This document shows, one piece after another, positions 1 to 6,031 of a DNA stretch of 6,472 nucleotides (position 1 is the first letter of the stretch; the number at the start of each line of letters is the position of its first letter). The stretch comes from Paenibacillus sp. UBA6285 (lineage in GTDB: Bacteria; Bacillota; Bacilli; Paenibacillales; Paenibacillaceae): assembly GCA_002438345.1 (NCBI GenBank), contig DJUJ01000049.1, positions 41,039 to 47,510 of the forward strand. The letters run 5' to 3'. A program made the translations under genes and the position numbers. Below the pieces are notes generated by a model. That model was given only the letters and a program-made list of their open reading frames with translations, did not search any database and had not been told where the DNA came from.

Positions 1-11
1 GGAAGAAACGG
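1..11. repeat. Possible edge of a third copy of the hairpin repeat
   Basis: GGAAGAAACGG at the left edge of the window contains the arm AGAAACGG (4-11) preceded by a GAA-like start, as in the other two copies. It sits 18 bases after the dnaI stop, again in a gene-end position. The partner arm is not visible: the adjacent sequence toward dnaI lacks it, and the other side lies outside the window. An eight-base match may be chance. Confidence 0.3.
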
Positions 12-28
12 ATTTTTATATTCCAGGC

Positions 29-985
29 TTATCTAATAGTACCCCGTTGATTCTCCCCATGCAGTGGAATAACATCCACAAAAGGAGCAATACGATCCAT
101 CAAACGTTGACCTTTATAGATCTCCTCGCCATCCTTGCTAGTGAAGCTAAGATGCTTCTCCAAACCATCCAGCGGATAATTCGAAGTATAGATGGTTGGT
201 TTACGGTTCATCCGATAATTCAGAATCGCACCAAGCACATGATCACGCGCCCAAGGATTCAAATTCTCCGCACCAATATCATCAAAAATAAGTAAATCGC
301 AGTTTTTCATCGTATCCACGGTTTCCTTCATCTTCTGGCCGTCCATCATGATCGATTTTAAATCCTCGATAAAATCTGGCATATATACGATAACTCCAGT
401 ATATCCAGCAACAGCAAGCTCATGAAGCAAGTAACACATCAGGAACGTTTTGCCTGTTCCGAAGGTTCCATGTAAATAAATCCCGCGCGAGGTCAGACCT
501 TCTTCTTTAACACTCGTGATATAATCAAATATTTTATTAACCGCCGAGACCCGGCGTGGATCTTTGCCCATAATATCTATTTCATCATAACCGCCATTAA
601 GCACACGCTCGTCCACATAAAAGCTACGGATACGTTTGCGGATGCTATCCTGATTATCCTGTGCCACTTTAAGTCGGCATGCCGTCTTGCGTTCATATAA
701 GTCCACAGAACCATTCACGCTCTCTACCGTAAGTTTGCTAAAGTGACCGGGGAAATCATTCGGACATTTCTCTAGACCCGGACAGTTCGCACAGTGGCGG
801 CTTTCCTCTACATATTGATACAGGCGGCTCATATGAAGCCGCAGTCGCGATTCGTCCAACTCAGGATGTTCGGACTGTCATGCCTTCACAAGTGGATGAT
901 TGAATAACCCTTGTTCAAGATCGCGTTGACGCTGCCGTAGAGTTGGATTGTTGATCGAACGAAGCACATCGCCCATAGACTCCAT
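29..985 (-). CDS. dnaI: Primosomal protein DnaI (replicative helicase loader), interrupted by an in-frame TGA at codon 36
   Basis: DnaI is the AAA+ ATPase that loads the replicative helicase (DnaC in B. subtilis) onto DNA with DnaB and DnaD. Read from the ATG at 985 the frame has 318 codons, close to the 311 residues of B. subtilis DnaI. The N-terminal zinc domain keeps likely ligands C65, C68, H81 and C103. Walker A (GTFGTGKT) is at 173-180, Walker B (LLIFDDIGAE) at 231-240, a TSN sensor region near 267 and the arginine-finger region RLMDRI at 294-299. The ATG has a strong Shine-Dalgarno and lies 18 bases after the dnaB stop. Codon 36 is TGA, just after HPLVKA; the aligned B. subtilis residue is aromatic (VQAF, from memory), so TGG to TGA is the likely change. 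The longest uninterrupted frame starts at a TTG at 859 and encodes 276 residues, losing only the first helices. The gene may be a point mutant, a sequencing error, or expressed by readthrough or reinitiation. Family identity is secure; functional state is not. Confidence 0.9.
878..880 (-). other. In-frame TGA stop inside dnaI
   Basis: On the minus strand codon 36 of dnaI reads TGA followed by CAG. The frame is conserved on both sides: MESMGDVLRSINN at the start and HPELDESRL just after, so this is a single-codon interruption and not a frameshift. A C directly after TGA is a context known to be leaky. Whether the base is real cannot be judged from one sequence. Confidence 0.9.
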
Positions 986-989
986 TGTT

Positions 990-996
990 CCACCTC
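990..996 (-). promoter_or_regulatory. dnaI Shine-Dalgarno that fixes the original start
   Basis: GAGGTGG lies four bases before the ATG at 985 and directly downstream of the dnaB stop. Neither later in-frame candidate, the TTG at 859 or the ATG at 832, has a comparable site. This supports 985 as the original start and shows that the region upstream of the TGA was coding. Confidence 0.75.
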
Positions 997-1003
997 TCTC
1001 TCA

Positions 1004-2542
1004 TTACGGCGCTTGGGAAACGCCTTTTTTCTTGTTGGCTTTAATTTCTGCCGCTTTCTTCATCATCGCCGCGAATTCCTCTTCCGATACCGTCCCGGCA
1101 CTTCCATCGTCCAGCACAATTGGAATTTCCGGTTTAGCGGATCGGCCTGTATTTTTGGCATATGAACGTGATCGAGATCCTGCCGCCGTGTTAGCTGTGG
1201 CTCCCTTGCCTTTCACTTTGGACTGATCCCTAATATATTTTACAGCCTTCTCGTAGGTGTTCACCTGTTTAACCAGCATATTAGAGGCGATGGCCTCTAC
1301 AAAATTGCGGTTCATTCGCTGTTCTCCACCTGAGGCTACCATGGTCATTAAATAATGAATGAGTACATTGATTACTTCACCGCTTAGCTTATAGTTCAAA
1401 TCTATCTTCTCGAACATATCCATCAAATGACTGGGTACTGCGCCCGGGAAAAACGTTTGAAGTAGCCGTGTATAAGGTTCATTCCGCAGCATCATATTAT
1501 ATTGGTGAATGTCACACTTGGACAAGAATTGTGGCGGTACTTCTACATAATACTCCATCTCTACAGATTGCTCCGGTGGCGCTATAGAATCATCATTCTC
1601 TTCTGAAGCGCTGGAACGGATGGATACAACCTTGGCAGCTGCAATTTCACGCTTTTCCTGTCGTTTCATATCCTGCCTGAAATGCTGGCTCGCTTTATAT
1701 TGCAGTGCATCCAGAATAACCTCGCCTTCCGGTGAGAACACTCCATCTTCATCCAGCAGACGACATAAATCCTGCGGACTGAGTTCATACTTATGAGCTA
1801 CATAGTTAATAACACCCATCTGAGTATGGTCAAAACGCAGTTTTTCTACATGAGCCCGATTCACGGACTCCCGTGGAAAACGCAAAATAATATCACTATA
1901 TCCGATAGCTTGTTCTCCAGATTCACGCATGCCAGGCTGACGCACAGAGGCTACTTCCGCAAGCGCCTGTTCCAGCTCATAATCAATGACATGTGTATTA
2001 AGTTGAAAAATATCATAAAAAGGCACGGAGATATTCTCTTTGCCTATGGATCTGCGACTCCACTCTTCTGGCTCTCGGTTCCAGAATAGTTCCCGTAAGG
2101 ACAGCACAGCAAATTTGCCAATTTTATCGCGTAACAGCAACGTCAAATGCTGAGTGGCAAAAAAGTCAGCTGGCGATAGCGGCGGCATTAGCTCATATTC
2201 ATATAAGTAATCATCCGTTTCCGGCACATAGATTCGACAGGTCTGTAGCAGACCTACCGCTTCTAACCGGGAAGCCTGATCTATTAAATATTTGCGGCCT
2301 TTCTCATTCGGTTCAACGCCTAGCGTCATAAATAACCTGCGCTGTTGCTCCACTCCAGAATAGCCAATGCTATCTGCCGGCACATGTTCAACCAGCAAGC
2401 GATAGAAACTGATTGCAAAAGCTCCTACCATAGGCTGATACACAGAGCTAAGCATACGTCCATCTATAACACTAAGACCAAATTCGCGGGAAACGCAGTA
2501 CCGATGATGTTCGGTGAAATGATGTAAGTTACTCATGCGCAT
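1004..2542 (-). CDS. dnaB: DnaB, replication initiation and membrane attachment protein (helicase co-loader)
   Basis: This is Firmicute DnaB, which is not the helicase of E. coli. With DnaD and DnaI it remodels DNA at oriC and at restart sites and brings in the helicase. The product has 512 residues, longer than B. subtilis DnaB at 472. Residues 20-300 are the helical and winged-helix N-terminal part. Residues 383-437 are the conserved DnaB/DnaD C-terminal domain, with YKLSGEVINVLIHYL, FVEAIAS and TYEKAVKYI in the expected order. A basic Ser/Gly/Ala/Lys-rich linker (441-470) and a charged terminal helix (about 485-506, EEEFAAMMKKAAEIK) account for much of the extra length. Of the ATGs at 2542 and 2536, the first is preferred because AAGGGGG sits nine bases upstream. 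dnaI follows 18 bases later, as in the B. subtilis dnaB-dnaI operon. No sign of damage. Confidence 0.95.
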   Translation of the reverse strand: MRMSNLHHFTEHHRYCVSREFGLSVIDGRMLSSVYQPMVGAFAISFYRLLVEHVPADSIGYSGVEQQRRLFMTLGVEPNEKGRKYLIDQASRLEAVGLLQTCRIYVPETDDYLYEYELMPPLSPADFFATQHLTLLLRDKIGKFAVLSLRELFWNREPEEWSRRSIGKENISVPFYDIFQLNTHVIDYELEQALAEVASVRQPGMRESGEQAIGYSDIILRFPRESVNRAHVEKLRFDHTQMGVINYVAHKYELSPQDLCRLLDEDGVFSPEGEVILDALQYKASQHFRQDMKRQEKREIAAAKVVSIRSSASEENDDSIAPPEQSVEMEYYVEVPPQFLSKCDIHQYNMMLRNEPYTRLLQTFFPGAVPSHLMDMFEKIDLNYKLSGEVINVLIHYLMTMVASGGEQRMNRNFVEAIASNMLVKQVNTYEKAVKYIRDQSKVKGKGATANTAAGSRSRSYAKNTGRSAKPEIPIVLDDGSAGTVSEEEFAAMMKKAAEIKANKKKGVSQAP

Positions 2543-2589
2543 CTACGGATACCCCCTTGTTTTCACGAATTCATACAGGATTCTATTCT

Positions 2590-2618
2590 ATCATAAAAAA
2601 CGTCGCCGGAAATGTAAA
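2590..2618 (-). promoter_or_regulatory. Sigma-A-type promoter for dnaB-dnaI
   Basis: Reading the minus strand, a -35 TTTACA (2613-2618) and a -10 TATGAT (2590-2595) are separated by exactly 17 bases. Each box has five of six consensus bases. This predicts a start near 2583 and a leader of about 40 bases to the dnaB ATG. The upstream terminator at 2755-2780 separates it from the preceding gene, so dnaB probably relies on this promoter. Confidence 0.75.
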
Positions 2619-2685
2619 TAAACTACCAATTCCGACTCTTTTCGCTATATAATCAGCTTTTTCTTACGAATATCTACCTCTATTA

Positions 2686-2744
2686 AACAAGAAGAAACGG
2701 CTTCGCTGTCCTCTGGAAGAGGAAGGTATCCGTTTCTCGCAGAA
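2686..2744. repeat. Dispersed hairpin repeat, copy 2
   Basis: The left edge AACAAGAAGAAACGGC (2686-2701) is identical over 16 bases to the left edge of the copy at 4223. The outer arms AGAAACGG (2693-2700) and CCGTTTCT (2730-2737) are perfect inverted repeats. An inner CCTCT/AGGAG-like stem fills the middle. The right edge is GGTATCCGTTTCT then CGCAGAA. It lies between the yuiB terminator and the dnaB promoter and contains no gene. It resembles the short palindromic intergenic repeats common in Paenibacillus (recollection, not searched). Confidence 0.75.
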
Positions 2745-2754
2745 TTCAAGATTT

Positions 2755-2780
2755 AAAAAACGACTCTCACATCAGAGCCG
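2755..2780 (-). terminator. Rho-independent terminator of the YuiB-like gene
   Basis: On the minus strand CGGCTCT pairs with AGAGTCG across the loop GATGTG (seven pairs, one G-U) and is followed by six T. It begins 20 bases after the stop codon at 2801. Confidence 0.85.
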
Positions 2781-2800
2781 CCTGTATTCATATTGAATCT

Positions 2801-3097
2801 TTAAAACATCTTATAACCGCCGAAACGAAGCTTCTGAATCGTCCACCCGCTCAACACGGCACCCGCTAGACCAGCGATACCTGTTAAGTAATCAACGAAA
2901 TGGAAGCTGGAAAGATGCTCCCAGAGCGTCACTGCGCTTCTATCCCAAATGGAATAAATTACAACCGGTAGAATAATAAGTACGAACAGATAAGCGGGAA
3001 ACCAGGTTGTCTTCATTAACATGTTAAGAATAAATCCAATACCAAACATCATCACAAAGAATAAAACGGTTAGGATAAACACCGGAATAAACCCCAT
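2801..3097 (-). CDS. yuiB: Small YuiB-like integral membrane protein
   Basis: The product is a very hydrophobic protein of 98 residues. Predicted membrane segments are about 2-27, 31-51 and 68-88, with a short basic C-terminus (KLRFGGYK). The segment FGIGFILNMLMKTTWFPAYL resembles the uncharacterised YuiB family, whose B. subtilis gene lies near yumB and yumC; that resemblance is from memory. No enzymatic motif is seen and the function is unknown. I chose the ATG at 3097; an in-frame GTG at 3133 would give 110 residues but has no Shine-Dalgarno. The site AGAAAGGGG at 3111-3119 serves the ATG with a rather long spacing of 13 bases, so the start is uncertain. The gene is transcribed divergently from hemQ and ends at its own terminator. 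No convincing promoter was found upstream; a partial one, GTGACA near 3166-3171, lacks a good -10. Confidence 0.75.
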   Translation of the reverse strand: MGFIPVFILTVLFFVMMFGIGFILNMLMKTTWFPAYLFVLIILPVVIYSIWDRSAVTLWEHLSSFHFVDYLTGIAGLAGAVLSGWTIQKLRFGGYKMF

Positions 3098-3234
3098 CTT
3101 ACCGTCACTACCCCTTTCTATAAAAAAGCGCACATCTTATACGAACTATTAGTAAGTTTACTAGAAAAAATGTCACGAAGCAATGAACTTTATTCAAAAT
3201 CAGGTCTAATTCTTTTACAACAGAATGTCATCAT

Positions 3235-3264
3235 TTGCTCTTGGCAACTTGATTGCGATACAAT
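3235..3264 (+). promoter_or_regulatory. Possible hemQ promoter
   Basis: TTGCTC and TACAAT are spaced by 18 bases. The -10 has five of six consensus bases, but the -35 only three. It would give a leader of about 200 bases that contains the whole 67-bp repeat array. Weak evidence; no better candidate was seen closer to the gene. Confidence 0.35.
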
Positions 3265-3306
3265 GCATATAGATTAATGAATCATACATAGTCTATGATG
3301 CAGGAG

Positions 3307-3451
3307 CTTCGTAAAACCAAGAGTTTGCTTCCGTAGCTATTTTTACGCGATGTTATTTCAGCGGAGCCCTATGCTTCGTAAAACAAAGCGTATGCTTCCG
3401 ATGCAAGTTTTACGCGATGTTATTTCAAGCGAAGCCTATGCTTCGTAAAAC
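3307..3451. repeat. 67-bp tandem repeat array upstream of hemQ
   Basis: Two full units (3307-3373 and 3374-3440) are followed by an 11-base fragment (3441-3451). All three begin CTTCGTAAAAC, at an exact period of 67. The two full units share the 20-base block TTTTACGCGATGTTATTTCA at the same offset and differ mainly at offsets 12-35 and 54-63. Each unit holds internal inverted repeats: CGTAAAAC with GTTTTACG (perfect in unit 2, seven of eight pairs in unit 1). Junctions between units are also palindromic. The array ends five bases before the hemQ Shine-Dalgarno. The period is not a multiple of three, which argues against a coding repeat. Confidence 0.9.
3430..3445 (+). promoter_or_regulatory. 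Hairpin at the repeat junction just before the hemQ ribosome-binding site
   Basis: CGAAGC and GCTTCG form a perfect six-pair stem with the loop CTAT. It ends ten bases before the Shine-Dalgarno AAGGAG at 3456-3461. The preceding unit junction (3363-3378) carries the same hairpin with one G-U pair, so pairing is preserved. A role in hemQ mRNA stability or translation is only an inference. Confidence 0.5.
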
Positions 3452-3468
3452 TTTTAAGGAGTGAGATC

Positions 3469-4221
3469 ATGAACGAAGCCGCTATGACACTGGAAGGCTG
3501 GTATGCATTGCATGACTTCCGCTCACTGAACTGGACCGCTTGGACGGCAGCAGATGATGAAGAACGTGCCGTTGCTCTAGAAGAACTACATGCTTTTATG
3601 CAGGAATGGAGCACTGTCGAAGAAGCAAAGGAAGGCAGCTCCGCAGTATATTCCATCGTTGGCCAGAAGGCCGATTTCGTAATGATGTTCTTACGCGAAA
3701 GTTTGGAAGATCTGAACCAGCTTGAGACGGCCTTTAACAAAATAGCATTTGCTCAATATACAACTAAAGCCTATTCATATGTAAGTATTGTTGAATTAAG
3801 CAACTACCTTGCGGGTGGCAGCGATGGTAGCGATCCTATGCAGAATCCACATGTTGTCTCTCGTCTAAAACCTATTTTGCCGCAAGCGAAGCATATCTGC
3901 TTCTATCCAATGAACAAAAAACGCGAGCTTGCCGATAACTGGTATATGCTTGATATGACAAAACGTCGGGAGCTGATGGCTTCTCACGGGTTAATCGGAC
4001 GTGGATATGCAGGTAAGGTGAAGCAGATTATCACCGGCTCCGTAGGTTTTGATGATTGGGAATGGGGTGTAACCTTGTTCGCTGAAGATCCGCTGCAATT
4101 CAAGAAGTTGGTCTACGAAATGCGCTTTGACGAAGTCAGTGCCCGCTACGGCGAATTCGGACCTTTCTATGTCGGCAATCTGCTGACTCTCGAATCCTTT
4201 GAGGAAATGCTCAAATTGTAG
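3469..4221 (+). CDS. hemQ: HemQ, coproheme decarboxylase (haem b synthase)
   Basis: HemQ carries out the last step of the coproporphyrin-dependent haem pathway of monoderm bacteria. It uses peroxide to decarboxylate two propionates of iron-coproporphyrin III, giving haem b. The product has 250 residues, the usual size, and is a cytosolic chlorite-dismutase-fold protein. Visible hallmarks are FYPMNKKR with the catalytic-type Tyr146 and the following lysines, then the motif MASHGLIGR with the proximal haem ligand His173, then KVKQIITGS with Gln186. [10 protein letters not shown] and the C-terminal [11 protein letters not shown] match HemQ rather than true chlorite dismutases, which carry a distal arginine in place of this glutamine. 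The ATG at 3469 has a near-ideal AAGGAG seven bases upstream. The gene stands alone, ends in TAG, and is closed by the hairpin repeat and the bidirectional terminator. Nothing looks broken. Confidence 0.95.
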   Translation: MNEAAMTLEGWYALHDFRSLNWTAWTAADDEERAVALEELHAFMQEWSTVEEAKEGSSAVYSIVGQKADFVMMFLRESLEDLNQLETAFNKIAFAQYTTKAYSYVSIVELSNYLAGGSDGSDPMQNPHVVSRLKPILPQAKHICFYPMNKKRELADNWYMLDMTKRRELMASHGLIGRGYAGKVKQIITGSVGFDDWEWGVTLFAEDPLQFKKLVYEMRFDEVSARYGEFGPFYVGNLLTLESFEEMLKL

Positions 4222-4222
4222 T

Positions 4223-4278
4223 AACAAGAAGAAACGGCATTACCGTCTTTTTAGGGACGGTACCCGTTTCTGCGAGAA
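4223..4278. repeat. Dispersed hairpin repeat, copy 3
   Basis: It starts three bases after the hemQ stop codon. The left edge AACAAGAAGAAACGGC matches copy 2 exactly. The outer arms AGAAACGG (4230-4237) and CCGTTTCT (4264-4271) pair perfectly, and so do the inner arms TACCGTC and GACGGTA, making a long two-tier hairpin. No T-run follows, so it is probably not a classical terminator. An A/T-rich tail to about 4324 contains an imperfect inverted repeat (GAAACATATAA and TTATATTTC) that may belong to the element. Confidence 0.8.
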
Positions 4279-4324
4279 ATAGAAGGATAAATTATAGTGT
4301 GAAACATATAAATTCTTATATTTC

Positions 4325-4368
4325 AAAAAGGGTGTGTCTCCAGATCAATATGGAGACACACCCTTTTT
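4325..4368. terminator. Bidirectional terminator between hemQ and the NADH dehydrogenase operon
   Basis: AAAAAGGGTGTGTCTCCA (4325-4342) pairs perfectly over 18 bases with 4351-4368, around the loop GATCAATA. The five-A start and five-T end give a U-tract in both directions. It therefore serves hemQ from the left and the small acidic gene from the right. Confidence 0.92.
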
Positions 4369-4390
4369 AAATGCTATATTCATTGAATTA

Positions 4391-4669
4391 CTACTCCGAA
4401 GTTCCTGCTTCTTCATCCTCTTCGCTGTCATCTTCATCATCACGCAGACTTTCCAAATATTCGGCCGTTGCTCGGTCACGAGCCCGACCTTTATCCTTCA
4501 GGCGTTCTATACCAGGGAGAATGAGTAGATCAATCTCCTTCTGAACGATATAAGCCAAATCGTATTGGTTCTGATCCTCCAGATAAGATCCAACCTCAAT
4601 CAGGCCGTTATACCGATCCAATTCTTCACGGGTCAGTAGTCCACGTACCTGTACGCTGCAGTGGCGCAT
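4391..4669 (-). CDS. Uncharacterised 92-residue acidic-tailed protein, coupled to the NADH dehydrogenase
   Basis: I do not recognise this family. The product is soluble, probably mostly helical, with no membrane segment or signal peptide. The N-terminal half contains LLTREELDRY and YLEDQNQYDLAYIVQKEIDLLI; a charged Lys/Arg stretch follows (about 57-67). The last 16 residues are almost all Asp and Glu. There is one cysteine (C4) and no metal or nucleotide motif. The ATG lies one base after the TAA of the upstream dehydrogenase gene. A Shine-Dalgarno-like AAAGGAA lies about 12 bases before it, inside the dehydrogenase coding end, so translational coupling is likely. The stop is TAG, and the bidirectional terminator follows 23 bases later. 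The tight junction and plausible ribosome site argue for a real gene. A partner or regulatory role for the dehydrogenase is a guess. Confidence 0.8.
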   Translation of the reverse strand: MRHCSVQVRGLLTREELDRYNGLIEVGSYLEDQNQYDLAYIVQKEIDLLILPGIERLKDKGRARDRATAEYLESLRDDEDDSEEDEEAGTSE

Positions 4670-4670
4670 C

Positions 4671-5864
4671 TTATAAGAATCTTCCTTTTTTCAGTACCAG
4701 CGGAATCCCACCGATAATGAACAAGTAGCGCATATCCACAATTTTTTTCAATTGAGCTGCTTTCCAGCCCTTGTAAGTTTTGCTGCCAACTACAGCAATA
4801 CCTTGACCCTTGCCTAGTGAAGCTACTGTTCCTTTATTGCTGAATGCGAATTTCTTTGGTTGTTGATTGCGGATCGCAGCCACCAAATTATGCGCACAGC
4901 ACTCTCCCTGTTGCATAGCAATTTGTGCCGTTGGCGGGTAAGGACGTCCTTCTGGATTAATCATCAAGGAGCCGTCTCCAATAATGAAAATATTTTCTTG
5001 GCTTGGTGCACGTAAATATTCATCTACTTTCACGCGTCCACGCATAGCTTCAAATCCTGCAGCTTCAATCAGACGATTTCCCCGAATTCCGCCTGTCCAG
5101 ACAATTGTGGAAGCTTTGATCTCTTCGCCTGATGCCAGAATTACACCGTTTGGTAGACACTCCTTGATAGCAACGCCCATCTTGAAAGTAACACCCTTCT
5201 TAGTGAGCAAGTTCATCGCGTACTCAACAAGTTCAGGAGCAAATCCAGGCAGAGCTGTTGGAGCAGCCTCTATGTTATATATATTCACCATGCTCGGATC
5301 AACGTCAAATTCTTTGCACAACCCAGGAATGCGATCAGCTAATTCGGCCACAAACTCAATTCCACTAAAGCCGGCACCACCGACTACGAAATTGATATGC
5401 TCCTGAGCATTGTTCTCGTTCTTGTACTTGGCGAATTGATACTCAATATGTTCACGAATCAAACGAACGGAGTTGATGCTCCGGATTGTCAGTGCGTATT
5501 TATCAAGTCCTGGAATACCGAATGTTTCAGGCTCTCCGCCCAAAGCAATGACGAGATAGTCATACGAAAGAGTACCATCCTCCAAAATAATCTTTTTCTG
5601 CTGGGTACGAATTTCCTGAACAGATGACTTTACGAGATCGATTTTGAATTCATCGATTAGTTTAGAAATAGACACCCGTGTGTGTTCAATACTGTCCGTA
5701 CCCGCTGCAGGCATATGTAGATGGGTAGTAAAATAGTGGTACTCGTGACGGTTTACGAGCGTGACATCCGCTTCATTATAGTTCAAAGCCTTCTGTAAGC
5801 GCTGTGCGGTCAAAATACCCCCATAGCCCGCGCCTAAGATTACGATTTTGGGAATACTACTCAT
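4671..5864 (-). CDS. yumB: Type II NADH dehydrogenase (NDH-2), YumB-like NADH:menaquinone oxidoreductase
   Basis: This is a single-subunit FAD enzyme that passes electrons from NADH to the membrane quinone pool without pumping protons. It has 397 residues, the normal size. The FAD Rossmann motif GAGYGG is at 11-16 and the second dinucleotide motif GGAGFSG at 162-168. The FAD-ribityl motif IFIIGDGS is at 292-299 (Asp297). The NDH-2 quinone-site signature PYPPTAQIAMQQGE is at 308-321. The C-terminus (about 376-396, ending IGGIPLVLKKGRF) is a hydrophobic-basic membrane-anchoring helix like that of B. subtilis YumB. The frame is open 36 codons further upstream, but GGAAGGAG seven bases before the ATG at 5864 fixes the start. 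It is divergent from yumC, its usual genomic partner, and precedes the 92-residue gene. B. subtilis has other paralogues (Ndh/YjlD, YutJ); the YumB choice rests on sequence resemblance and the yumC neighbour. Confidence 0.92.
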   Translation of the reverse strand: MSSIPKIVILGAGYGGILTAQRLQKALNYNEADVTLVNRHEYHYFTTHLHMPAAGTDSIEHTRVSISKLIDEFKIDLVKSSVQEIRTQQKKIILEDGTLSYDYLVIALGGEPETFGIPGLDKYALTIRSINSVRLIREHIEYQFAKYKNENNAQEHINFVVGGAGFSGIEFVAELADRIPGLCKEFDVDPSMVNIYNIEAAPTALPGFAPELVEYAMNLLTKKGVTFKMGVAIKECLPNGVILASGEEIKASTIVWTGGIRGNRLIEAAGFEAMRGRVKVDEYLRAPSQENIFIIGDGSLMINPEGRPYPPTAQIAMQQGECCAHNLVAAIRNQQPKKFAFSNKGTVASLGKGQGIAVVGSKTYKGWKAAQLKKIVDMRYLFIIGGIPLVLKKGRFL

Positions 5865-5930
5865 GTTCCGGCTCCTTCCAAGAGGTAAATCTGTCTTTGT
5901 ATTTTTTATTGAAACAATGTACGGTCCTTT

Positions 5931-5948
5931 TTGTGAATTTATACACTT
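5931..5948 (-). promoter_or_regulatory. Candidate Rex (redox) operator in the NADH dehydrogenase leader
   Basis: On the minus strand AAGTGTATAAATTCACAA matches the Rex consensus TTGTGAA-N4-TTCACAA at 11 of 14 fixed positions, with one half-site perfect. Rex senses the NADH/NAD+ ratio and represses ndh in B. subtilis. The box overlaps a possible -10 TATAAG (5946-5951), which has a weak -35 TTTGAT at 5968-5973, spaced 16. Moderate evidence from one imperfect site. Confidence 0.4.
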
Positions 5949-6002
5949 ATATTTAGAAGAAATTCCAATCAAACTTAAAGGATTTCTAAATTGACCATAT
6001 CC

Positions 6003-6031
6003 ATTGTAAACCTTAGTGTAGTATTAATCAA
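6003..6031 (-). promoter_or_regulatory. Candidate sigma-A promoter for the NADH dehydrogenase operon
   Basis: On the minus strand TTGATT (6026-6031) and TACAAT (6003-6008) are spaced by 17 bases. The start would be near 5996, giving a leader of about 130 bases that contains the Rex-like box and an imperfect inverted repeat at 5953-5989. The closer promoter at 5946-5973 is an alternative. Confidence 0.45.

Noticed and set aside
29..985. UGA reassignment or selenocysteine as the explanation for the dnaI stop
   Set aside because: Only one TGA interrupts any gene here and all other Trp codons are TGG; no selenocysteine role is known in DnaI and the position fits Trp.
3295..3336. Short open frame of 13 codons (ATGATG...TAG) at the start of the repeat array
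   Set aside because: No Shine-Dalgarno precedes it and it runs into the repeat, where the frame is not kept between units.
3307..3451. CRISPR array
   Set aside because: The units are directly abutting diverged copies of 67 bases without constant repeats separated by unique spacers, and there are no cas genes.
4984..5627. Plus-strand open frames inside the NADH dehydrogenase gene
   Set aside because: They are antisense shadows of a clearly conserved gene.
5865..5972. N-terminal extension of the NADH dehydrogenase to an in-frame ATG at 5972
   Set aside because: The extra 36 residues match nothing in the family and follow no ribosome site, while the ATG at 5864 has an ideal one and begins right before the FAD motif.
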